Source: Marsupella aquatica
Taxonomy: Eukaryota > Marchantiophyta
DNA length: 64,000 nucleotides
NCBI GenBank assembly: GCA_973895155.1
Contig: OZ316895.1
Coordinates: 8,122,001-8,186,000 of the forward strand
Direction: 5' to 3'
Position numbers and translations under genes: made by a program. Shown here piece after piece: positions 1 through 9,782 of this stretch. Under the pieces are notes generated by a model. That model was given only the letters and a program-made list of their open reading frames with translations. It was not told the origin of the DNA and searched no databases. Position 1 is the stretch's first letter, and every line of letters begins with the position of its first letter.

Positions 1-1
1 G

Positions 2-104
2 GATTCGACTCGATTCCTGAGCGACCTCTCTCGAAGGTAGCAGAGATCTCTCGATTCAACTAGATTCCTGATCGACCTCTCTCGAAAGTAGCAGAGATCT
101 CTCG
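2..104. repeat. Two tandem copies of a 51-bp unit
   Basis: Two adjacent copies with period 51 share GATTCCTGA, CGACCTCTCTCGAA and GTAGCAGAGATCTCTC with a few substitutions. The first copy touches the window edge, so the array may continue upstream. No coding potential is visible. Confidence 0.8.
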
Positions 105-220
105 GCTTTCCTCGAAGAATCCCTTTGCTTCTTCGAAAAGGTGGATATGGCTGTCCTGTTACTAGGGAGTTCTATTGGGTATTGGGTATCTCCAGAGGTA
201 AAGGTCAAATGAGCCTGTAA

Positions 221-330
221 CCTCTAAAAAGAGCATGTAGAGACTGGTTTTGGAGGGGTCTCTAAAAAGAGCATATAGAGGCTGATTTGGAGGGGTCTCT
301 AAAAAGAGCATATAGAGGCTGATTTGGAAG
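221..330. repeat. Three tandem copies of a 37-38 bp unit
   Basis: The motif CTCTAAAAAGAGCAT recurs at about 222, 260 and 297, each copy followed by a GAGGCTGATTTGGAGG-like stretch. Each unit holds a small CTCTaaaaAGAG palindrome. The copies are nearly identical, which suggests recent duplication. Confidence 0.8.
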
Positions 331-447
331 TAGGGCTTCCAACTGGTGGCCCCTACCTCTAAATGAAAGGCACATTTTCACAAACCCTGCCTACATGTTT
401 GGTAAAAATGGTAGCCATGAGAGAGATCTTTATCATGATGTCTATTT

Positions 448-791
448 TGTTAGATATTACTCTAGTCTTGTGACTCATGAACTAACCACAGTTAATTTAA
501 CTCGGGTTAGGACTTAGCTAATGTTAGCGGTAGTGCTGGTGTGCATATAGCCAGGGCTGATGCCAGACCCTGGTGGAACTTAGGCTCATTATTACGGAGC
601 TAGTTGAGAGATAGGAAGAGCTTGTGCTATGGATGCTTGGTATGGCCGATCGGCCTAGAGTGCAGTAAAGCTCTTGTGTGTTCCCGTGGACGTAGCCTCA
701 TGTGGAGTTGAACCACGTATCTCTCTGTGTCGACTATTGTGCGTTGGATGTTTCATGGGCTTGCCGTTACGAATGTCGTCTATGCTCAACA
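448..791 (+). repeat. Solo Copia LTR
   Basis: A complete 344-bp LTR of the same family as the two elements at 15-28 kb, starting TGTTAGATATT and ending CTCAACA. No primer site, internal region or partner LTR is attached, so it is a solo LTR left by LTR-LTR recombination. Flanks are TATTT (443-447) and TATTC (792-796), a 5-bp target duplication with one change. Diagnostic bases (AACTTAGG, GCATATAGCC, CTCATGA) place it with element B's subfamily rather than A's. Confidence 0.9.
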
Positions 792-2280
792 TATTCTCCC
801 CTAAGTCAAATATTTCACCACATTGCATAAGATCCTAGATATGCCAGATTTTTTAACCCACTTATGACAACACATCACTTTGGAGAGGATCAAGGTCAAA
901 GAATTGGGGGGGTGGGGGGGGCGCGATGGAAACCCTTGTGACTGAATTCAATATTAGGGGATTTTTAATTTACAAGCCTCCTAATGATGGGCTTCTTTTG
1001 GGTTTAGAGGTCATTGACCCCTAAAACTTTCAGGATGCTCTTAGCACCAATCACAGTGAAGTTAGGGGAATGGCTGTGGTTGAGAATGGAGATAGGGGCA
1101 GGTGTAAGGGCACTCTTTCTTATTTTTGGAGACAGGGGTGACATGTTTCCATGGTTCCATACTTCCATCAACACCCCACGACTAAAGAGGAGGGTGATAT
1201 TCCATAAACTCCCCATGACTGGTGTGTCATCTATCTATTTACACCTGACGTCTGTTCTCCTCCATCATCTGTTTACAACATCTACTTTGGCTGACAGATT
1301 TATTGTGTCATTTTGGTGATTGTTGGATCATTGAAAGAGGGGATGGTGCATGCAGGGTGGGCGGGTATTTTATGCTCAGAACCCTGGCCTGCTCCCCAAT
1401 GTCCACCCAGCAAGAACTACAATTTTGGTGCCCTAAACCTGATTTATTTTTTGCCTCTCACAGGGCACACCTTGCCCCTCTCCACCCGGTTTTCTTTGCC
1501 TCACCTTTACATTTTCTGTGCAAACACACCATATTGAACTGGTTAAGTAGTGAAATACAATCACGATTCAATGTATATTAAAATTGCAAAACTGAGTGCA
1601 ATGTTTGAGTAATTACAAAAATACACCTCAATTTGTACAAAGTAGAGTCATTTGTTCGCAGGCAACTATTCAACGTGCACCCTCATTGAAGCCCTCAATG
1701 GGCACCATGGATTGCCCAAGGATCACTCGAGTAATCTTGTACTCTGCAAGAAGACCCGTAACTCCTGGTTTAAGACAATGAGGCTTTTACAAGAACTCGA
1801 AGTCCAGTCTATTTTTCTTACATGTCTGAGATGCAATATAGCCACTGAACAGGCCAAGCTTCACTTCACATGAACTTGGGCACACAATTTGGCAAAACCA
1901 TTAGCAACACTAATCACCTGCCAGTGGTTTCCTTGTGGGCCCAGCTTTTCTATGAACAACTTACCTTGCCTCCTAAAGCACCAGTGTCCCAGAAGCAAAA
2001 CCTGGTGGATACTAGTTACTAAAATAAACCAAAAATGGGCACAAAACAGTAAAAAGTGCTATATTTTGTTCTCCCCTAACCTGGGGGACAGTGGTGGTTT
2101 AAGCTGGTCTAAAGAATGCCCCAAGCTATGGAAGCTTGGTACTAACATCTCTTTTCAGGATCTTCCATTTATTTTCTCCAGACCTGATACATTTTGGGCT
2201 CAGACATTTCAACGCCAATGTATGTAATGGAGCTCAAGTTTGCACATTTTGCAATGGGTGAACAGTAGCTTGGTTTCTCG
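792..2280. other. Intergenic, no gene recognised
   Basis: Only short uninterrupted frames without recognisable domains are present. A G-run at about 906-922 (two G-tracts split by one T) could form a G-quadruplex. Nothing else is supported. Confidence 0.6.
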
Positions 2281-2357
2281 AGATTTTTCTTTTTTGCCAC
2301 TTTGGCAAGTTTTTCCAGTTTAATTAAACTAGCCAAAGTGGCAAAAAAGGAAAATCT
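2281..2357. repeat. Long foldback hairpin, 26-bp arms
   Basis: The arm at 2281-2306 is the reverse complement of 2332-2357 with one mismatch. The 25-nt spacer holds a further palindrome, AGTTTAATTAAACT. As RNA it would form an almost fully paired stem. It lies in a dispersed repeat, because GATCTCCCTAGAT and TAGATTCTGGC just downstream (from 2439) recur with similar spacing at 29336-29380. It could be a MITE core or a small-RNA foldback. Confidence 0.75.
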
Positions 2358-2965
2358 TTTTAGTGGAAGAATGGAGACATTTTGCAATTATCGGTGAACA
2401 GCCAAAGAAGATGCTCCCAGTTCAATTTTTTACCTACAGATCTCCCTAGATGGATGACTTAGATTCTGGCTTATGTGTCAGCTACAGAAGTTTTTGCCAA
2501 AAGTAACCAATATGCTTTAGAGAGGTGAAATCTACTGTAGCTAAGTTTGGCCTCTAAAAGGCTGGTTTACAGTGACTATTTGTGCCCCTAGTTCTTATTA
2601 AGGGCCAGGTTCCATGGGCCAGGGGTAGGGAGTACGGTCACTCCCTCTGACATCCCCTAGGGCCCAAATACACTGTATGCCAAGGTGTATACAGTATTTT
2701 AAATGTATGAATTTTGACTCAGGAGCCAATGAGAATGCCCTATACTGTTCTTATACAGGGGCAGGGGGTACCCCTGAATTTTAAGAGGGAGTGTGAGGGA
2801 AAATCATACTCCTTGATACAGTATTTGTACACCCCTCAGTCCCTGGAAAAGCTGCAATCTTATTGGCTTACAAATTCTGACAGCATCCATACTCCTTACT
2901 CCCAGCCCCATGGAACCTAGCCCTAAGGCCCCCCCCCCCCACTCTTACAAAGCAGTCAGCTGCAC
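2358..2965. other. Intergenic, dispersed repeat remnant
   Basis: The 2439-2560 part is related to 29336-29480 (shared GATCTCCCTAGAT and TAGATTCTGGC). A C homopolymer lies at about 2928-2941. No coding region is recognised. Confidence 0.5.
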
Positions 2966-3094
2966 CAGTTCCTTCCGAGCTTGGTCCCCACTTCTGCTTG
3001 ACTCTACTGAAAGCTCTCCGTTTGTCTCCACTGGAAACTCTCAGTTCCTTCTGAGGTTGTTTCCCACTTCTGCTTGTCTCCACTGGAAACTCCC
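2966..3094. repeat. 76-bp partial tandem duplication upstream of the HSP20 gene
   Basis: CAGTTCCTTC begins copies at 2966 and 3042. Both carry CCCACTTCTGCTTG and a CTACTG/CCACTGG-AAA segment. The duplication ends about 120 bp upstream of the TATA box, so it may have doubled promoter elements. I found no perfect heat-shock element (alternating GAA/TTC pentamers) in it. Confidence 0.6.
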
Positions 3095-3214
3095 CAGCCG
3101 ATTCAAGAAAAATGTGCAGTAATCACGCGCCGTAATCCAGCTCGGAAACCTTTCTCGCGCCGTCTTCAGGAGTATGCAGACAAGTCTGATAAATCCGACC
3201 CCTTCGCTGGACAG

Positions 3215-3220
3215 TATAAA
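3215..3220 (+). promoter_or_regulatory. TATA box of the HSP20 gene
   Basis: TATAAATT sits about 210 bp upstream of the chosen ATG and is followed by a CT-rich stretch, as is common around plant start sites. Transcription would begin near 3245, giving a leader of roughly 180 nt. Confidence 0.55.
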
Positions 3221-3423
3221 TTCACATCCTCCCTCTCTCAATGGCATTCTAGTTCCACTCGTGAACAATAGTGCTGAGAAGTTATCTAGTGCGATTTTGA
3301 TAGCAGAAGGAGTCCGACGCTGTATTCAACTATTTCCGTCAGATTGTAGTTTCCGAAGGTTTGAGGACACTGACTGCACTCGAAGATCAAAACTCATACC
3401 GGAGACCGATAAGTGCAGAGAAA

Positions 3424-3927
3424 ATGGCGATGTCGTCGTGCCACAGCGGAAGATTTGACAGCCTTTGGAATCCATTGCGGCGAGAGAGCACATGGGAACC
3501 AGTCGAGATAGTGCTCTATTCGCCATCTCGTTCATCGCCGAAGCGGGCAATGCCTGATTCCAAATCGAATGCGTTGGCGAAGCGACCAAAAACTAATGAC
3601 CGTGGCAAAGTAGATTGGCTGGAAACAGACGACGCCCATGTCTTCAAAGCCGACCTGCCAGGTTTTAAGAAGGAAGATATCAAAGTGGAGCTGGACGAAG
3701 ATCAAGTCCTTCAAATCAGCGGAGAGCGTAGCCAGGAAGAAGGAAAGAAAGGTGGAACATGGCACATTGTAGAACGCTCACACGACAAATTCCTTCGGAG
3801 GTTTAAGCTGCCGGGTAGTGTCCAAGCAGAGTCCGTAAGCGCTAAGGTGGAGGATGGCGTCCTGACTGTCACTGCTCCAAAATCTCAGCCGAAGACGCCT
3901 GAGACGAGAAGCATTGAAGTGGCCTGA
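3424..3927 (+). CDS. Small heat-shock protein (HSP20, alpha-crystallin family)
   Basis: An ATP-independent holdase chaperone expected to bind unfolding proteins during heat or other stress. The ORF gives 167 residues without introns. The variable N-terminal arm covers about residues 1-62 and the alpha-crystallin domain about 63-152. The consensus II segment is visible as ADLPGFKKEDIKVEL, and the plant consensus I pattern (Pro, 14 residues, Gly-Val-Leu) is exact at residues 130-147. The C-terminal tail ends in an I-x-V anchor (SIEVA), used for oligomer contacts. No transit or signal peptide is evident, so it is probably cytosolic, near class I. The frame is open further upstream, but the first ATG is 3424; a second lies at 3430. 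A TATA box lies upstream. Family assignment is firm, subclass is not. Confidence 0.93.
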   Translation: MAMSSCHSGRFDSLWNPLRRESTWEPVEIVLYSPSRSSPKRAMPDSKSNALAKRPKTNDRGKVDWLETDDAHVFKADLPGFKKEDIKVELDEDQVLQISGERSQEEGKKGGTWHIVERSHDKFLRRFKLPGSVQAESVSAKVEDGVLTVTAPKSQPKTPETRSIEVA

Positions 3928-5252
3928 TTTCATTGCTTTGAATAACTAAGGGAGTTGTTGAAATTTCTTGTAGAGTTCATGCCAGCGTCCCAGTGCAGGG
4001 TTACTAAAGATTCACAGATTGCATAGAACTGGTAAAAATTGAAGGAATAGAGATAGGATGGGAAATAGAGGAAATTTTCAAGTTGGGACAATGACCGAGC
4101 CTCTGTTCGACTTGGCAAAGTGCCCATCAGTCTGGCGCGAAGATGAAGCTTGCACTGAGATCTGGTAAAGAGGTCCTTAGTCTCTAGCCTCTAGTTCGAC
4201 TTTGTGAACGTACGTCTGGCAGCCACAATGTTGGCGATTTTTTATCTGTAGACTGAACGATTAGTTCCAAGAAAGGAAATTAAAAGGTCGTTGACTTCCA
4301 CAATTTCTGTGACCATGTCGAAAGCTACAACTAGTTTCGACATTCGGTACAACTGTACATGTGATGCCCAAAAAGATGCTCGTTTGAACATCTGTGAGCA
4401 GACACAATGCAAAATCACTTTAACCGCTTGTCGAGTGTACGTAGATAGATTGCTGCAGAAAAATAATTTCATGAGGCAATGATCAATTGTAACCTACTCG
4501 TTTCATCAATATGTGAAAATGTTGAAAATATTTGAAGCTAATGTTTCTAAAAATCGAATTCCCAGTAGATTATTCACAAGAAATCTTGGTAAATCGCACA
4601 TTCTCCCGCATACGTAGTCGTTCTTGACATCGAAACATTGTCCTACTTAAGTAATTTAACTGGAACATGAAAGTATGAAGCTAATTTCGGATCTCTGTGT
4701 TTTCTACCGAATGATTACAACATTCTTACACATCTATTTATCGGAAATGTTGCAAACAAACCCACGAAAGATGTCTTAAGCAGATTCGTAGAAAACAAAT
4801 CTAAGCTTTATATCGTTCATTGAAAACTTTCAAATATATGCCAAACTGACTCGCGCCTATGGACGTGCCACTGCGCTTTGAACGGACCCTTTACTTCTGA
4901 TATTATCATGACAAATGTTACTTAACTATGTACTACTCCTATCACTAAATTCAGTTGAGAGTCAAAAGTTATTTCCTGTCCTGTGGATGAGTTATCCTGA
5001 CATTGAAAGCTGGAATTGAGAAGCCGGCAAAGTCAATTACATTGTACTACAGCGGAGTCAACAAAATGGGACGTTATCACAAATCGTCAACCTCATCACC
5101 CCAAAGCTCCAGGCAGAAGATAATGGAGAAACTGGGGACGTGCTTGGATGCATTGGAGAGTGCACTTGACAGTAACCCTGCTGCTAATATCCAGTATCCT
5201 CCTCGAATTGCCTGGCCTATCCCCTCAATTTGATGCAGTTTCTCAACGGTGA
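3928..5252. other. Intergenic, nothing recognised
   Basis: AT-rich DNA between the HSP20 gene and the convergent RRM gene, presumably holding both 3' untranslated regions. The longest frames (for example 5003-5233 plus) have no recognisable domain. Confidence 0.55.
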
Positions 5253-5570
5253 CTAACTGTAAATAGGTTTCTCTACCGCAGACATAGTCTGAGGTGCCTG
5301 TGCTGGTCTATCCCCTCCAGAAATTGCCAATCGTACCGATCGCTTGTAAAGTGTAAACAAGCCAGAAAACAGACTCAAGGCATATTGTGCACTCTTCTCT
5401 GTACAAAATTCTGCGAAACCGTACCCTTTGTGCCTATTTGTTTCTTTATCTCGCGGTATATATACCTCTACTAGAGGCCCTGCCTGCACCATGATCTCGT
5501 AGAGTAATTTCTCATCCACTCTCTCATCCAAATTTCCAATGTATAGCGTAGCTTCTGTGTTGCCCGGCAT
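5253..5570 (-). CDS. RRM protein resembling RBM7 of the plant NEXT complex
   Basis: A 105-residue protein that is almost entirely one RNA-recognition motif. RNP2 is LYIGNL (residues 9-14) and RNP1 is KGYGFAEF (48-55). The spacing and wording (GNLDERV, IPRDKET, LFSGL) match plant RBM7-like proteins, which guide nuclear RNAs to the exosome with the helicase HEN2 and a ZCCHC8-type scaffold. SF3B4 has a related first RRM and is the main alternative. The start is clear: MPGNTE directly precedes the domain. The protein stops about 20 residues after the RRM, whereas RBM7-like proteins usually have a longer C-terminal tail. Either a downstream exon is unrecognised or the gene is truncated. The RRM itself has no disabling change. 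Confidence 0.75.
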   Translation of the reverse strand: MPGNTEATLYIGNLDERVDEKLLYEIMVQAGPLVEVYIPRDKETNRHKGYGFAEFCTEKSAQYALSLFSGLFTLYKRSVRLAISGGDRPAQAPQTMSAVEKPIYS

Positions 5571-8500
5571 ACTCCTGCCTGTTTGGTTGATACTCCTCAG
5601 ATTTCAGCCCAACGCAGCTCCGACAAAGCAGATCCTCCACAAATTCCGTTGAAGAACAGTGACCAAATCAGTTGTCCGAAAACATCCTTAGTCCTCACTT
5701 TTCTCGTAGTCAGCAGTTAGGGCTGAAAAACTTACCAATTCGCCTTTCACCCTACACGGCGCTGTGCCTCGTCTACCTAACTCCTAGAACAGACTCATTG
5801 CCGGAGATTCAAGTCGCGACTGAAACCCCAGTCGCTGAGAACAGATCCTGCGACTCCTGAAATGATCCTACTGTGGTGATGTGGGAGGCCCGGAAAGAAA
5901 TCAAACAACCCTGCTGCTCCGAGCACGTACATCTCAACCTAACCTTCCTTTCTCAGAGCAATCCAGATTGTGATGAACCCCTTGTCGATCGAACTCTCGT
6001 CAAACTCAATCGCCTTGTTCACCCTTCACCACTGCGCTTGTGTCATCTCATCAAGCCCTAAAAGCACGGGTTCCTCTCATGAGTGCACAGCAAGCCCGGG
6101 ACGCACACATGGAGAACCAGTGTATGCCTCAAGTATCGAATTTCAGGGAGAGTGTTCACGTTCCTGCAAGCATTACGAAAACAGCGAGTAAAATTTCCCA
6201 GTTTTCTTGGGGGCAGTATACTACAGTACCCGTCCCAGTCACCAATGCATACTTTGGTTAGAGTCCTGGCATTGACTGTGCCTTTGTGTTATGACACCCT
6301 TCACTTTTTGCCCTCTGACTGTGGCTCCAACCATTGTACCACCTGCAATGTGAACTTGTGAAGGGTGAACATTTCAACCATGGTACCACCTGCAATGTGA
6401 ATGGTGAACTGAAAGCGCTGTGAATCGTGAACTTACAACACCACTGTCCCCGAAGCAAAACCCATCTTCCTGCCATGCTCTGCCCCTTTTTGTTATCTTG
6501 TACTTTTACTGGCCCCCTCTGTTCTTTTCTGAAGAAAGGAAATGGCACCATGAAATGATTTGACCTACTGTGTGGCGCTTGGCAGTTGGTAGGAAACTTT
6601 CTCATGAATTTTTGTTTTAATTAAAAAACATTAAGCTGGCATCGAAGTTACTCATTACTTGTATGGATTTTTAATGGCCACATGCTGTCGCATGAATCAT
6701 TCATAACAAAACTCAATGCCTGCTCATGTACAGAAGTTTGGGTTTTTAATGGCCACTTGCTGTTGCATGAATCCTTCATACAAAGCTCAATGCCTACTCA
6801 TGTATAGAAGTTTGGGGGAGGGTCCCAAAGGAGTATTACAAAACCCCATAACTTGTGCACAAACTTTTCCATTGTTTCCACTCCCACTCCTGAAGGCATA
6901 AGCAGTTTGGCTCAGTGAATCCTCAGTTGTAGGGTTTTACTAATAATCCCAGTCCTGAACTAATCAGTGGAGATGGTGTTGATGGCTTGGGGTAGCGGTA
7001 TTGGTCTGGGTAAGATTTAAGTGAGGGGATTTTTTGGTTATTGGGTTGGCAACGCTAGTTTGTGGTTGAAGGACTGGGCCGAGAGGGTGTTAGAAGTTTG
7101 GCGTTTAACCAGCCTCAAAACGAGAGATAATCAAGTTTTTAACATTTCCAGATTGAAAGACTGAAGATCCATGGTGATCCCCTCCTATGTGCATGCACAA
7201 TACCCCCAACCTCGCCTTAATTCCCCCTCGCCTTCAAGTAGTGATGAATATGCCACAGAGCCAATGGAAGTAATTGAAAAGTATATACATGCGGAATGGC
7301 ACTTCCTAACTTTGTTGAACACAATTCGCTCCAAGTTGCTCCTAAATACGTTCACAAGTGAGAGATAATGAGCAGCTCATGGAGCCTAGCTCTTTGGACA
7401 GGACTTCAAATTCTTAGATCTATTCCCAGCGTCGCGGTACAGAGAATGTGACAACCATGAACTGGCCTTGGCAAAGGGAAAGATCGGTTGCGGGGCAGAA
7501 CATCGAAACCAGGTTGGGAAGAAACGCTATGATGTGAAAAGAAGAGTATTTCTTGACATCTTGTGTCAGGCATTTTGTGAGGCCGTTGAGAAGAGATAAG
7601 CTGGAATAATCATGCGACCCAATCCTTCTTGTTGCGCCTACTCAGTTAAAGCATTGTCCCCATGCATCACCATTATAATGATAGTGTGGTGGTGAAATCC
7701 TGCAACTTTACTTTGATGAGCACTCTCCAAGTCGACCTGGTGATCACAACAGAACTCAACTTGTCAGCAAAGGCACCACAAGCTAGCCAAATCAATTTGA
7801 GGTAGCCAAAATCCAGTGAGACGGCTGAGCAGACAAACTGAATATCCCCTTCAGGCCCGGACAAGTGGTTCAAGGAAGGATGACTTCAAGTGATGTATTG
7901 CTTTCGCTAGTGACGTCCTCTCCCAAACTGTCATGGACAGCAGTCTTTGTGAAGGTCACTAATTAAAGATTAAAGAAAACAGGAGGGGCCAAACGAATCA
8001 GAACTGATGGAGTGTAGGAATCATGTTGATAGCAATAGAGAGGAGACCGATTGACACCGGGCTTGAATCTCTTCCTTCGTACTGCTTATCTTCCTGATTG
8101 AGCTCATTTAGTAACTGCACAGCGGTAAAATCTCTTTCAGGTTCCTGTGGAATTGTTGTGGAAGGATCCTGATGTAGTTAACATCGAGAGAATATGAGAT
8201 AGAGACCAACACACCTCGCTGTTAGGTGTTCCATTCTTCCCATAGGCACACCATGCCGTGTGAAGATTTCTTCCAAACCCTGTCGTCAACTAATCTTACA
8301 GATTTTGTAGATGTCATCATATCTAAAAGTCAAGACGAATCAAGGTCTCTGTGTACCAGGAACCTGTAACAGCAGAAGAAGTACCTTCTGTTTGTCTGAC
8401 TCCAACAACTGCTTGAGCTGCCTCCAGATCTGTTGAAAGTGAGTTTTGAGGAAAACCATTTGTGCATTTCAGGGAAGGAAACAGCCTTTCTGAACCAAGA

Positions 8501-8600
8501 GAGACAACTTCCCATTAGCAGGTTATTTTAGTACCTAGATCACCGGTACAATCATCTTCGTGAGAGGTGGAAGACCCAACAGACCTCATGAGCTGAGGGA
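5571..8600. other. Long intergenic stretch with two small duplications
   Basis: No gene is recognised. A 47-bp duplication centres on TGTACCACCTGCAATGTGAA / GGTACCACCTGCAATGTGAA at about 6331-6405. A 75-bp tandem duplication starting TTTTTAATGGCCAC covers 6668-6818. Short frames here (for example 7673-7873 minus) lack domains. Confidence 0.55.
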
Positions 8601-9782
8601 CTAGTATCCCATGCGACTACTTTGCATCATTCGTTCGTGAACACATATTCCTTCTTGGAGTGCTGCATCATCAGCACGTACATTGAGCATTCCCACAAAG
8701 TTTCCAGGGTTTCCTTCACGTTGCATTTGTTCAGACAAGGCCAAAGCAGTCTTCTCTTGCCCAGATCTTGAATATTCCAAAATCATTGTATTCCAAGAGT
8801 AAATATTGCGACTGGGCATGTTGTCAAACATTTTTCGTGCCTCCTCTATGCTGCCACATCTCGCATACATATCAATGAGACTATTGCTCACAAAGATGTC
8901 AGATTCAAAGCCGTTTTGAACCGTTTTTTTATGAAAATCCCTGCCTTCTTCGATCACCCTCAAACGACCGCATGCTTTGAGCACTCCCACAAAGGTGACG
9001 CGATCTGGCTTCACACCGTCCTTCTCCATTTGTTGAAATAAGTCCAATGCCTTGCGCTCTTCACCACCGTCTGTAAATGCCATGATCATGGCATTCCAAG
9101 TGGCCACCGATCGCACTTGTATCTTGTTGAACACACTCCAAGCATCCTCTATGCTCCCGCACTTGTTATACATGTTAACCAGGCTACTTCCAATAAACAC
9201 TTCAGATTCACAACCAGCTTGAATCATCTGCTGATGAACATGTTTACCTTTCTCTAGTGCCTTCGTACAGGCACAAGCATTGAGCATTGCCACAAATGTG
9301 ACAGGGTCTGGAGTCATCCCTTCCAGTTGCAACCGTTCAGATAATTCTAACGCCTTCTTCCCCATCCCAATTGTTGAATATCCCAGCATCATGGAATTCC
9401 AAGTGACCATAATACGAGAGGGCATCCTGTCAAATACTTTCCGTGCATCCAGCGTGCTCCCACATTTGCAATACATGTCAATGAGACTATTACCTACAAT
9501 AATGTCGGACTCATAACCATTTTCACTAATCTGTTTGTGAATCTGCTTCCCTTCTATCAGTGTCCCCACACAAGCGCATGCATTGAGCACACCCACGAAG
9601 CTGTTGAGATCCGACTTCACTTCTCGTTGCATCCGCTGAAATAGTTCCTTTGCCTTCTTTCCTTGCCCCAGTTTAACACAGCCCCGGATCATGGCGTTCC
9701 AAGTAACCACTGACCGTATGGGCATCTTGTCGAATACCCTGGGAAAGGAGACTAGGTAAACGACAATAATCTCACCAGTCAC
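8601..9782 (-). CDS. Pentatricopeptide repeat protein, PLS type, truncated at both ends
   Basis: PPR proteins bind organellar RNA base by base in editing, splicing or stability. The 393-residue frame holds successive P, L and S motifs, with repeated VTWNAMI, LIDMYxKCGS, ARKVFDxMPSR and FVGVLNAC signatures across most of its length. The first repeat begins mid-motif at RVFDKM. Just before it, at 9739-9740 on the minus strand, is TCCTTTCCCAG, a good 3' splice site, so the first ~14 residues are probably intron and an upstream exon is expected. I found no PPR exon in the following kilobase. At the other end the last repeat has lost residues (REGNPGNF) and stops after HERMMQ, with no E or DYW domain. 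It may be a gene fragment, a pseudogene or a lineage-specific short PPR. Confidence 0.85.
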   Translation of the reverse strand: MTGEIIVVYLVSFPRVFDKMPIRSVVTWNAMIRGCVKLGQGKKAKELFQRMQREVKSDLNSFVGVLNACACVGTLIEGKQIHKQISENGYESDIIVGNSLIDMYCKCGSTLDARKVFDRMPSRIMVTWNSMMLGYSTIGMGKKALELSERLQLEGMTPDPVTFVAMLNACACTKALEKGKHVHQQMIQAGCESEVFIGSSLVNMYNKCGSIEDAWSVFNKIQVRSVATWNAMIMAFTDGGEERKALDLFQQMEKDGVKPDRVTFVGVLKACGRLRVIEEGRDFHKKTVQNGFESDIFVSNSLIDMYARCGSIEEARKMFDNMPSRNIYSWNTMILEYSRSGQEKTALALSEQMQREGNPGNFVGMLNVRADDAALQEGICVHERMMQSSRMGY

